Source: Methanobacteriota archaeon
Lineage (GTDB): Archaea; Thermoplasmatota; Poseidoniia; Poseidoniales; Poseidoniaceae
Assembly: GCA_002702945.1 (NCBI GenBank)
Contig: PADF01000051.1
Coordinates: 3,396-12,386, forward strand
Direction of reading: 5' to 3'
DNA length: 8,991 bases
The notes below the pieces were generated by a model. The model was not told the DNA's origin. It ran no database searches and saw only the letters and a list, made by a program, of their open reading frames with translations. The position numbers and the translations under genes were made by a program. This document shows, in pieces, positions 1-5,737 of this stretch. How positions within the stretch are numbered: the first letter of the stretch is position 1; every line of letters begins with the position of its first letter.

Positions 1-1
1 G

Positions 2-49
2 CCTGAACCTGAACCTGAACCTGAACCTGAGCCTGAACCTGACCCTGAG
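2..49 (+). repeat. Hexanucleotide tandem repeat encoding (Pro-Glu)n
   Basis: Eight consecutive copies of CCTGAA or a one-base variant (CCTGAG, CCTGAC). The copies are in frame and encode PE PE PE PE PE PE PD PE. The array begins at or before the window edge, so its full length is unknown. Substitutions fall only in the third base of the second codon; one of them gives Asp. Pro-Glu repeats make stiff acidic spacers, here between an unseen N-terminal domain and the EF-hands. Near-identical units suggest slippage-prone expansion. Confidence 0.9.
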
Positions 50-565
50 ATATTTGTTAGTGCTGCTGAACATTTCATTGAAGCAGACACTGACGATGAT
101 GGTTCTCTTTCTGTTGAAGAATTATCTCAGGCTACAGGTCTTTCACGTGAGGAAACTGAACAATTACACTCACAGGCAGATACTGATAAAGATGGAAAGG
201 TATCTCTTTCAGAATTTATATCTTCACCAGTTGCTGAAAAAGTCGCATCACTTCCCAGGCCCGTTTCTCCAGTTAGAAAACCTGTAAACAAACGTGAAAC
301 GCCAACAGTTCAAGAACAAAACATAGTCCAACCACAACAATCTCAACCAATCAATCGTACACCTCAAGTGAATCAACAACCGGTATATCCTACACCAATG
401 AACCAACCCCAACCAGTACAAAGACCACAACCAATCAATCAAAATAATTGGAACCAGCCAGTTCAACCGACAATCCGTTCTGGGGTTTCATGTCGTGGTT
501 GTGGCATTGGTTTAGACCCTCACTGGCGATATTGTCCAGTTTGTGGCGGGCAGAATTTAGGATAA
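2..565 (+). CDS. EF-hand / zinc-ribbon protein with Pro-Glu repeat (3' part; 5' end outside window)
   Basis: The open frame runs in from the left edge, giving 187 visible residues and a TAA stop. From the edge it reads eight Pro-Glu/Asp pairs, then two canonical EF-hand loops: DTDDDGSLSVEE (residues 29-40, nt 86-121) and DTDKDGKVSLSE (residues 60-71, nt 179-214). Both have Asp at loop positions 1, 3 and 5, Gly at 6, a hydrophobic residue at 8 and Glu at 12, so calcium binding is likely. A Pro/Gln/Asn-rich linker of about 85 residues follows. The protein ends in a zinc ribbon with C164-x2-C167-x10-C178-x2-C181 (CRGCG...CPVCGG), six residues from the C-terminus. The N-terminal domain is missing, so localisation and function are unknown. 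Short C-terminal zinc ribbons are common in archaeal cytosolic or membrane-anchored proteins. The stop directly abuts the stop of the opposing M29-like gene. An ATG at 368 lies inside the frame, but the EF-hands lie upstream of it, so it is not the start. No gene name is recognised. Confidence 0.9.
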   Translation, partial: PEPEPEPEPEPEPDPEIFVSAAEHFIEADTDDDGSLSVEELSQATGLSREETEQLHSQADTDKDGKVSLSEFISSPVAEKVASLPRPVSPVRKPVNKRETPTVQEQNIVQPQQSQPINRTPQVNQQPVYPTPMNQPQPVQRPQPINQNNWNQPVQPTIRSGVSCRGCGIGLDPHWRYCPVCGGQNLG

Positions 566-1693
566 TCAAAGTTCTAAGATAAAGTTGCCATTATCCAATA
601 TTTGTGTATCATCCAACCAAACACTAGGAGACTTTAGCACACCTGGAATATGTATTCCAACTGAAGAGTTACCTCCAAGTGCCGTATTATCGCCAATTGC
701 GAAATAACATGTCCCTAGCCTCTTTTCATCTTCTAGAACATTACCACCCAATCTTGCTTGTTCATTTACTCCAAATCCGAATTCAGCAACAGTCCAAACA
801 TTCTCACGCTCTTTGGTTCGTAACGTTCTAGCCACTTCTCCAAACTCTTGTCTAATATTAGCTGCTATAGTGCCTCCTTTAACATCAATAACAATACCAT
901 TTTCTATTTCTAGTTCTATTTCTTCATCTAAAAGAGTCGCATCCCAAGAACCGTCGATAATCACCTTACCATTCATAGTACCTTCACGGGGCATGATAAA
1001 TGCCTTACCTGCTGGTAAGTTAGTCAGCATTCTTGGTCTATTACAAATCCCATTATCATCTAATTTCCATTCTCTCCAATTAACTTCAAATGTGATGTCA
1101 GTTCCATTGTCAGACTTTACATTTATTATTCGTCTTCGTCTTAGATAAGGCCCTAAATTACTAATTTTTCTTTTAATTTCGTTAAAATTAGCAGACATTC
1201 CGCCATGAGTGAACATTTCTTCAGTCATGCCTGGCATAGTAGCAACTCTAGCTCCTTCACGTAATGCTTGACGTATAGCACGAGTGTGTGTTAGGGAATA
1301 TCGGGTTGGGGCTAAAATCACTTGTTGTTGTCTCATCAAACTAGCGACAGGTGCTGGCGGTTCTTCGCCATGATGTCTGCCCTTTGGCATGACAATAAGA
1401 AGAACTCTTTCGGAGCGTTCGGTAATCGCTTCATGCAGTGCTTGCCCTATTACACCAGTTGTAGGATCGCACACAATTAGGACATTTTCTCCTCTGCGTA
1501 TGTCCATACAAGTTTCTACGACCATTTTAGCACTCATAGCAAGTAATTGTTCGCTATTTTGGTCTTCTTTTACGGATTCAGAATTAATTTTTTGTTCCGA
1601 TGATTTATTTATAACTGAGTCGATAACACCAACTAAATCATCATCGTCCAAATCGGGTTTTTGTCCATCTTTTGCTTTAGATGGTTTGCCCAT
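566..1693 (-). CDS. M29-like (AmpS/aminopeptidase T family, COG2309-type) protein, probably catalytically degenerate
   Basis: The product has 375 residues. The C-terminal two thirds match the M29 aminopeptidase fold used by archaeal 'leucyl aminopeptidase/aminopeptidase T' proteins: NLPAGKAFIMPREG (225-238), a strand-rich GxVxxDGSW stretch (241-250), AEFGFGVNEQARLGGNVLED (303-322), DEKRLGTCYFAIGDN (322-336) and GIHIPGV (346-352). As I recall the family, metal ligands lie in PAGE-V-F, E-L/F-G, GT-x-H-x-A-x-G and H-x-D. Here those sites read K230, E304, Y330 and H348-I-P350, so only one Glu and one His appear kept. The fold looks intact but normal two-metal peptidase activity is doubtful. A lysine- and aspartate-rich N-terminal extension (about residues 1-48) precedes the domain. 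The ATG at 1693 is the chosen start; no Shine-Dalgarno site is visible and a TATA-like box lies about 45 nt upstream. The gene is divergent from the M32 carboxypeptidase. The family call is firm; loss of activity is inferred. Confidence 0.85.
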   Translation of the reverse strand: MGKPSKAKDGQKPDLDDDDLVGVIDSVINKSSEQKINSESVKEDQNSEQLLAMSAKMVVETCMDIRRGENVLIVCDPTTGVIGQALHEAITERSERVLLIVMPKGRHHGEEPPAPVASLMRQQQVILAPTRYSLTHTRAIRQALREGARVATMPGMTEEMFTHGGMSANFNEIKRKISNLGPYLRRRRIINVKSDNGTDITFEVNWREWKLDDNGICNRPRMLTNLPAGKAFIMPREGTMNGKVIIDGSWDATLLDEEIELEIENGIVIDVKGGTIAANIRQEFGEVARTLRTKERENVWTVAEFGFGVNEQARLGGNVLEDEKRLGTCYFAIGDNTALGGNSSVGIHIPGVLKSPSVWLDDTQILDNGNFILEL

Positions 1694-1732
1694 GGATATC
1701 CGGAATAGGTGGTTAGTCTTGAATGTGTGGCC

Positions 1733-1749
1733 GAAATTATATTTTTTTT
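1733..1749. promoter_or_regulatory. TATA-like box shared by divergent M29-like and M32 genes
   Basis: In the 107-bp gap between the divergent starts, the run GAAATTATATTTTTTTT is the most AT-rich stretch and reads as an archaeal TATA box in both directions (minus strand AAAATATAATT). It lies about 40-55 bp from the minus-strand ATG and about 55-65 bp from the plus-strand ATG. Assuming TATA-to-start spacing of about 25 bp, leaders would be roughly 20 and 35 nt. A weaker plus-strand candidate, GAAATATGTG, lies at about 1756-1765. An 8-bp palindrome GGATATCC (1694-1701) touches the minus-strand start codon and could be an operator or chance. Confidence 0.45.
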
Positions 1750-1800
1750 GAAAGTGAAATATGTGAAAGTATTGATGAGTGAGTAGTATTTGGGCAGTAT

Positions 1801-3300
1801 ATGGATGATTACGAAGAGTTCATTTCCAGAGTCAAAGATATTCATAAAATTGGAGCATTACAAGGACATTTAGGTTGGGACCAAGAAACGATAATGCCAC
1901 CTAATGGAGCTCAATCTAGAGGGGAAATTTTGTCTTGGCTTGCCAAAGAACAACACCTAAGGACTACTGATCCAAAATTGGGTGAATTGGTAGAAAAATT
2001 ATCCAACGATGGAAGTTTAAATCAGGATCAAAAATCTAATGTTAAAGAAATAAAAAGACGATTTGAAAAAGCGAGTAAATTGCCGTCTGAATTTGTAGCA
2101 GAATTTGCAAAGACCAAGTCTGAAGCCCTTTTGGCTTGGCAACAAGCCAGAAGTGAATCTAACTTCGACTTATTCAGGCCTAAATTACAAAAATTGATTG
2201 ATATGACGAAGCAGAAAATAGAATATTACGGTATTGAAACAACCTCGTATGATGTTTTATTGGATGAGTTTGAAGTTGGAATGACAGTTGAAGATTATGA
2301 CCCATTGTTTGATGGATTAAAACAACGTTTAGTCCCTTTATTACAAAAAATAATGAAGGCTAAAGAAACCAAACCAGACCCAGTATTACCCGAAGAGATG
2401 ACATTCTCAATCGAGGGCCAAACAGAATTTTGTACTAAGGTTTCTAATGCGATGGGCTTTGATTTTGAAGGGGGTAGAATGGATATTTCTACACATCCAT
2501 TTTCAGCAGGGCTTTGGCCAGGAGATACACGTTTTACAACTAGATTTGATGAGAAAGATCCATTTTCTTGTTTGTATGCTGTAATGCATGAAACAGGTCA
2601 TGCATTGTATGAACAAGGATTATCTCGAGAACATTCGTTTACTCCTCGAGGAGATGCAGTTTCATTGGGAGTTCATGAATCACAAAGTCGTTTTTGGGAA
2701 AATCAAATAGGTCGAACTCCATCTTTTTGGCATGTAACTTTACCTTGGTTCAAACAACAGTTCCCCGATTCTCCAGATTGGACTCCTGAAGATTTGAACA
2801 AAATTGCTAATAGTGTCACACCTGGATTCATTCGTGTTGAAGCAGATGAGGTCACATACAATCTTCACGTTATGCTGCGATATGAAATAGAGAAGAAAAT
2901 TTTCAATGAGGATTTAGCAGTTGAAGATTTACCGAAACTTTGGGATTCAATGTTTGAAGAATGGTTCGGATTAGAGGTCCCCAACGACACTAAGGGATGT
3001 TTACAAGATATACATTGGTCTATGGGTGCATTTGGATACTTCCCCACCTATACTCTTGGGAATCTTTATGCTTCTCAATTGCTACAAGCAATGTCTAACG
3101 ATTTGGGAGACATAGATGCAATAATTGAATCTGGAGATTGGTCAAGTTTGTTAGATTGGCTAAGACCTAGAATTCATCAAGAAGGTAGTAAATGGACTCC
3201 AAGTGAATTGATAGAAAATGCTACAGGAATGCCTCCATCCCCTGAACCTTTCCTAAATTATGTTGAAGAAAAATACTCCAACTTGTATAATTTAGAATGA
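1801..3300 (+). CDS. M32-family metallocarboxypeptidase (carboxypeptidase Taq type)
   Basis: A zinc- or cobalt-dependent carboxypeptidase that removes C-terminal amino acids from peptides, probably in the cytoplasm because there is no signal peptide. The 499 residues equal the length of the P. furiosus enzyme. Family blocks appear in order: LGWDQETIMPP (24-34), HPFSAGLWPGDTRFTTRF (232-249), the active site HETGH (263-267: metal ligands H263 and H267, catalytic E264), HESQSRFWENQIGR (292-305, third ligand E293), RVEADEVTYNLHVMLRYE (345-362) and LQDIHWSMGAFGYFPTYTLG (401-420). The ligand spacing H-x3-H-x25-E matches the Pyrococcus enzyme. Nothing essential is missing, so it should be active. 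The ATG at 1801 puts the WDQE block at the normal distance from the N-terminus. There is no Shine-Dalgarno site close to the start. The stop TGA is followed directly by the stop of the opposing small membrane-protein gene. It likely takes part in peptide turnover. Confidence 0.96.
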   Translation: MDDYEEFISRVKDIHKIGALQGHLGWDQETIMPPNGAQSRGEILSWLAKEQHLRTTDPKLGELVEKLSNDGSLNQDQKSNVKEIKRRFEKASKLPSEFVAEFAKTKSEALLAWQQARSESNFDLFRPKLQKLIDMTKQKIEYYGIETTSYDVLLDEFEVGMTVEDYDPLFDGLKQRLVPLLQKIMKAKETKPDPVLPEEMTFSIEGQTEFCTKVSNAMGFDFEGGRMDISTHPFSAGLWPGDTRFTTRFDEKDPFSCLYAVMHETGHALYEQGLSREHSFTPRGDAVSLGVHESQSRFWENQIGRTPSFWHVTLPWFKQQFPDSPDWTPEDLNKIANSVTPGFIRVEADEVTYNLHVMLRYEIEKKIFNEDLAVEDLPKLWDSMFEEWFGLEVPNDTKGCLQDIHWSMGAFGYFPTYTLGNLYASQLLQAMSNDLGDIDAIIESGDWSSLLDWLRPRIHQEGSKWTPSELIENATGMPPSPEPFLNYVEEKYSNLYNLE

Positions 3301-3600
3301 TTATTCTTCTGAATTATCTTTATCGCTGCTTGTTAAAGCATCCATTTTTGCAGTTAATTCATTAATTGCATCCATCAAATCATTGGTTCGATCATCTTCA
3401 TGGTCTGTTCCAAATGAGATACCTAACATTGTAATCATTGCACCAGCTAACATTGTAAATGCTGGCCAGTAAACATCAGATGCAGTCATGTCTCCGTCTG
3501 CTTGTATTCCGCCCCATATTGCTCCAATAATGAATACAATAAATCCAATAATTATCTGTTGATATCCGTTTCCAAGAGTTTCTTCTAATCCTTCGCTCAT
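3301..3600 (-). CDS. Small two-helix membrane protein with acidic coiled-coil tail (unknown function)
   Basis: The product has 99 residues. Two hydrophobic segments (about 14-33 and 44-63) are predicted to cross the membrane, joined by a short acidic loop with Asp and Trp. The C-terminal third is very acidic (DHEDDRTND...SSDKDNSEE) and holds a short amphipathic stretch, LMDAINELTAKMDAL (75-89), suited to a coiled coil or oligomer contact. No known family is recognised. The start is well supported: GAGGAG lies 6 nt upstream of the ATG and AT-rich promoter candidates lie further up. It follows pyrC on the same strand after a 78-nt gap, but the apparent promoter and Shine-Dalgarno site suggest separate transcription. 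It abuts the M32 gene tail to tail with no spacer. Confidence 0.8.
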   Translation of the reverse strand: MSEGLEETLGNGYQQIIIGFIVFIIGAIWGGIQADGDMTASDVYWPAFTMLAGAMITMLGISFGTDHEDDRTNDLMDAINELTAKMDALTSSDKDNSEE

Positions 3601-3604
3601 TTAA

Positions 3605-3612
3605 GTCTCCTC
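3605..3612 (-). promoter_or_regulatory. Shine-Dalgarno site of the small membrane-protein gene
   Basis: The minus strand reads GAGGAGAC, followed after GAGGAG by ACTTAA and the ATG at 3600. This is complementary to the archaeal 16S 3' end and decides the start. It is the clearest Shine-Dalgarno site in the window; most other genes here lack one. Confidence 0.7.
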
Positions 3613-3632
3613 AAAACTTTGAAATCAACTAG

Positions 3633-3650
3633 ACTTTTAACATATTTCCT
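3633..3650 (-). promoter_or_regulatory. Candidate TATA region of the small membrane-protein gene
   Basis: The minus strand holds AGGAAATATGTTAAAAG, an AT-rich stretch 33-50 bp upstream of the ATG at 3600. That is a fitting distance for an archaeal TATA box with a leader of about 15-20 nt that includes the GAGGAG site. The assignment rests on composition and position only. Confidence 0.35.
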
Positions 3651-3678
3651 ATTTTTTGGGCCTAAAATGGTCATTTTC

Positions 3679-5091
3679 TTATTTCCAGGGACTCATCAAA
3701 ATAGGTTCACCTACTGTTCCGGGTTCGACCAAAAGTTTGCCCTTTTGACCAGTAATTTGGTTCCTTTCGAAAACAGGCGTTCCATTTACAACTGTTAGAA
3801 CAGGCCATCCAACCAACTCTCTGCCATCGAAAGGATTCCAACCAACTCTAGCCCAACAATCTTCATCTTTGACAGTTGCACTATGGCTCATGTCGACAAG
3901 AACAATATCACCATCATAGCCCTCTTCCAATCTACCTTTTCCTATCATTTGATAGCAATCAGCGACATTACTTGACATCCAACGAACAACATCTTCTATT
4001 GAGCACTTTCCTTGATTGACATAATTTAACATAACCGCAAGAGAGGTTTCCACTCCGGGCATGCCACTTGGTGCCTTTGGGAAACCTTTTGACTTATCTT
4101 CTAGAGTGTGTGGGGCATGATCAGTTGCAATACATTGGATGGTTCCATCTACCAATCTTGTCCATAGAATCTCTCTATCTGCTGAATATCGAATTGGTGG
4201 ATTCATTTGTAATCTAACTCCTTTCTCATCGACATCAGTTTCGTCAAATGTTAGGTGTTGTGGGAGAACTTCGGTAGTAATGATCGGATGTTGATCAGTC
4301 TTGGATGGAAGATTACAATAGTCGGATAGATAATCCGCTTCAATACCTGAGGTCAAGTGAAGAATATGTAATCGATGTCCGGTTTTAATTGCTAATTCCA
4401 CAGATAATTTTGTTGCTAATAAAGCAGTAATATCATCTCTATAATATGCATGTGCCGCTACATCAGTACGCCCTTCTACTAGTTTTCTACGTTCATTCAT
4501 GCGGTCTTCATCTTCAGCATGAACAGCGATTAAACCAGCGGTTTCGGTAAAAATTCTTTCAAGTGCAGTTTTGTCTGAAACCAATAGAGTACCAGTCGAA
4601 ACACCCATGAAAATTTTGATTCCACAAATACCGGGAATTGCAATAGGGTTATCTCTGGTTCCTACGACTTCTTGTAAATCTTCGACATTATCTTCTGTAG
4701 CGCCAATAAAGAATCCATAATTGCTCACACATTTTTTTGAAGCAGTATCAAGTTTACCTTGCATTCCTTCAAGATTGGTAATCGATGGAACATTATTTGG
4801 CATATCTAGGAATGAAGTGATACCACCACTAACACCAGCAGCGGAGCCACTTCCTAAATCTTCTTTTTCAGGTTGCCCAGGATCTCTAAAATGAACTTGT
4901 GGATCAATACATCCTGGCAATAAGTGTAGACCGGTTCCATCAACAAAATGTTCACCCTCTTCTGGCTCTATACCAACATCGGTGGAAATTTGTGAAATTT
5001 TTCCATCTTTGATTCTTAAATCTCCAATAATTGTTTGTTCAGGAAGAACCATTGTCGCTCCACAAATTAGCAGGTCTCTATTGATGGTCAT
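3679..5091 (-). CDS. pyrC: Dihydroorotase (QVH-variant, class I-like amidohydrolase)
   Basis: Dihydroorotase interconverts carbamoyl-aspartate and dihydroorotate in de novo pyrimidine synthesis (cytoplasm). From the ATG at 5091 the protein has 470 residues. Amidohydrolase landmarks: LPGCIDPQVHFRDPG (58-72), SFLDMPNNVP (93-102), GIKIFMGVSTG (157-167) with the probable carboxylated lysine K159, VHAEDE (190-195, H191), LHILHLTS (241-248, H245) and IATDHAPHT (321-329, D324). The usual first metal ligand of the H-x-H pair is Gln65 here; to my knowledge 'DPQVHFREPG' also occurs in a recognised subgroup of dihydroorotases, for example in Bacteroidetes, so activity is still expected. An in-frame TTG at 5109 would add six residues (MVRLKI); I prefer the ATG because neither start has a Shine-Dalgarno site and ATG is stronger. 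It is the last gene of a probable operon, 45 nt after mogA. A hydantoinase or allantoinase is a less likely alternative: the FRDPG and TDHAPHT context fits dihydroorotase better. Confidence 0.9.
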   Translation of the reverse strand: MTINRDLLICGATMVLPEQTIIGDLRIKDGKISQISTDVGIEPEEGEHFVDGTGLHLLPGCIDPQVHFRDPGQPEKEDLGSGSAAGVSGGITSFLDMPNNVPSITNLEGMQGKLDTASKKCVSNYGFFIGATEDNVEDLQEVVGTRDNPIAIPGICGIKIFMGVSTGTLLVSDKTALERIFTETAGLIAVHAEDEDRMNERRKLVEGRTDVAAHAYYRDDITALLATKLSVELAIKTGHRLHILHLTSGIEADYLSDYCNLPSKTDQHPIITTEVLPQHLTFDETDVDEKGVRLQMNPPIRYSADREILWTRLVDGTIQCIATDHAPHTLEDKSKGFPKAPSGMPGVETSLAVMLNYVNQGKCSIEDVVRWMSSNVADCYQMIGKGRLEEGYDGDIVLVDMSHSATVKDEDCWARVGWNPFDGRELVGWPVLTVVNGTPVFERNQITGQKGKLLVEPGTVGEPILMSPWK

Positions 5092-5136
5092 AATTTTCAA
5101 ACGTACCAATCAACGGTATCCGATTAACTCTTCTAT

Positions 5137-5733
5137 CTATCTGCGTCTAGAGTTAGGTGGTCTAAATGAATTACAGACCTCATCATTCATATCGATATAA
5201 GGTCCTTGTAATAGGTCTACACAATAAGGTACAGCCTTCCAAATTTCATCGATAGTTTCCCTTATTGCTTTGGGACGTCCAGGTAAATTAAAAATTAAAC
5301 AATTTCCTCTTATCCCTCCAACTTGCCTAGAAAGAATTGCAGTAGGGACATACTTCAATGAAATACTTCTCATTTGTTCACCAAATCCATCTAGTATTTT
5401 ATCACAAACTGAAATGGTTGCATCTGGAGTAACGTCTCTATGTGCAGGTCCAGTTCCTCCGGTTGTAACTATCACATTACAACCAATTTCATCGGCTAAC
5501 TCAATCAACGTTTGTTCAATTATCACTAAGTCATCAGGTATACATCGGTAAATTACATCAGCAGAACTTGCGAGTGATTCCTCAAAGAACTGCAATATTG
5601 CGGGCCCCCCTTCATCTTCATACTCACCATTACTTGCTCTATCACTCACAGTGATAATTCCTAAAGTAGAATTGTCTCCACAAGAATTCTCATTACCACT
5701 AATTCTAGAAAGAGGTAACAACCGTTTCACCAC
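5137..5733 (-). CDS. mogA: Molybdopterin adenylyltransferase, MogA type
   Basis: MogA adenylates molybdopterin to activate it for molybdate insertion in molybdenum-cofactor synthesis (cytoplasm). The 198 residues carry the complete MoCF-domain signature in MogA rather than MoaB form: GIITVSDRAS (25-34), IVTTGGTGPAHRDVTPDA (88-105), GFGEQMRSISLKYVPTAILS (116-135), NLPGRP (149-154) and PYCVDLLQGPY (169-179). D67 and D100 correspond by motif to the catalytic aspartates of E. coli MogA (D49, D82). About 20 residues precede the domain, more than in E. coli. The start is GTG at 5733 (a second GTG follows at once); a GGTGA site lies 11 nt upstream inside the end of the preceding gene. Only 4 nt separate it from the upstream membrane-protein gene, so translation is probably coupled. 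No other molybdenum-cofactor gene is in view. Confidence 0.92.
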   Translation of the reverse strand: MVKRLLPLSRISGNENSCGDNSTLGIITVSDRASNGEYEDEGGPAILQFFEESLASSADVIYRCIPDDLVIIEQTLIELADEIGCNVIVTTGGTGPAHRDVTPDATISVCDKILDGFGEQMRSISLKYVPTAILSRQVGGIRGNCLIFNLPGRPKAIRETIDEIWKAVPYCVDLLQGPYIDMNDEVCNSFRPPNSRRR

Positions 5734-5737
5734 TTAG

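Noticed and set aside
2..49. Left-edge repeat as part of a CRISPR array or telomere-like repeat
   Set aside because: The units are six bases long, contiguous and in frame with a long coding sequence; there are no spacers.
54..287. Plus-strand open frame of 77 codons overlapping the EF-hand gene
   Set aside because: It is out of frame with the EF-hand/zinc-ribbon coding sequence, whose motifs are unmistakable, and its own translation shows no domain-like pattern.
1389..1751. Plus-strand open frame of 120 codons opposite the M29-like gene
   Set aside because: It is the antisense shadow of a gene with clear family motifs and runs into the divergent promoter region.
3663..3676. Inverted repeat AAAATG-GT-CATTTT after pyrC as a hairpin terminator
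   Set aside because: The two-base loop is too small for a stable hairpin, the stem is AT-rich, and no T-tract follows on the minus strand.
5137..5733. MoaB-type or competence-damage (CinA) protein
   Set aside because: The GFGEQMRSISLKYVPTAILS and PYCVDLLQGPY blocks are specific to MogA, and the length fits a single MoCF domain.
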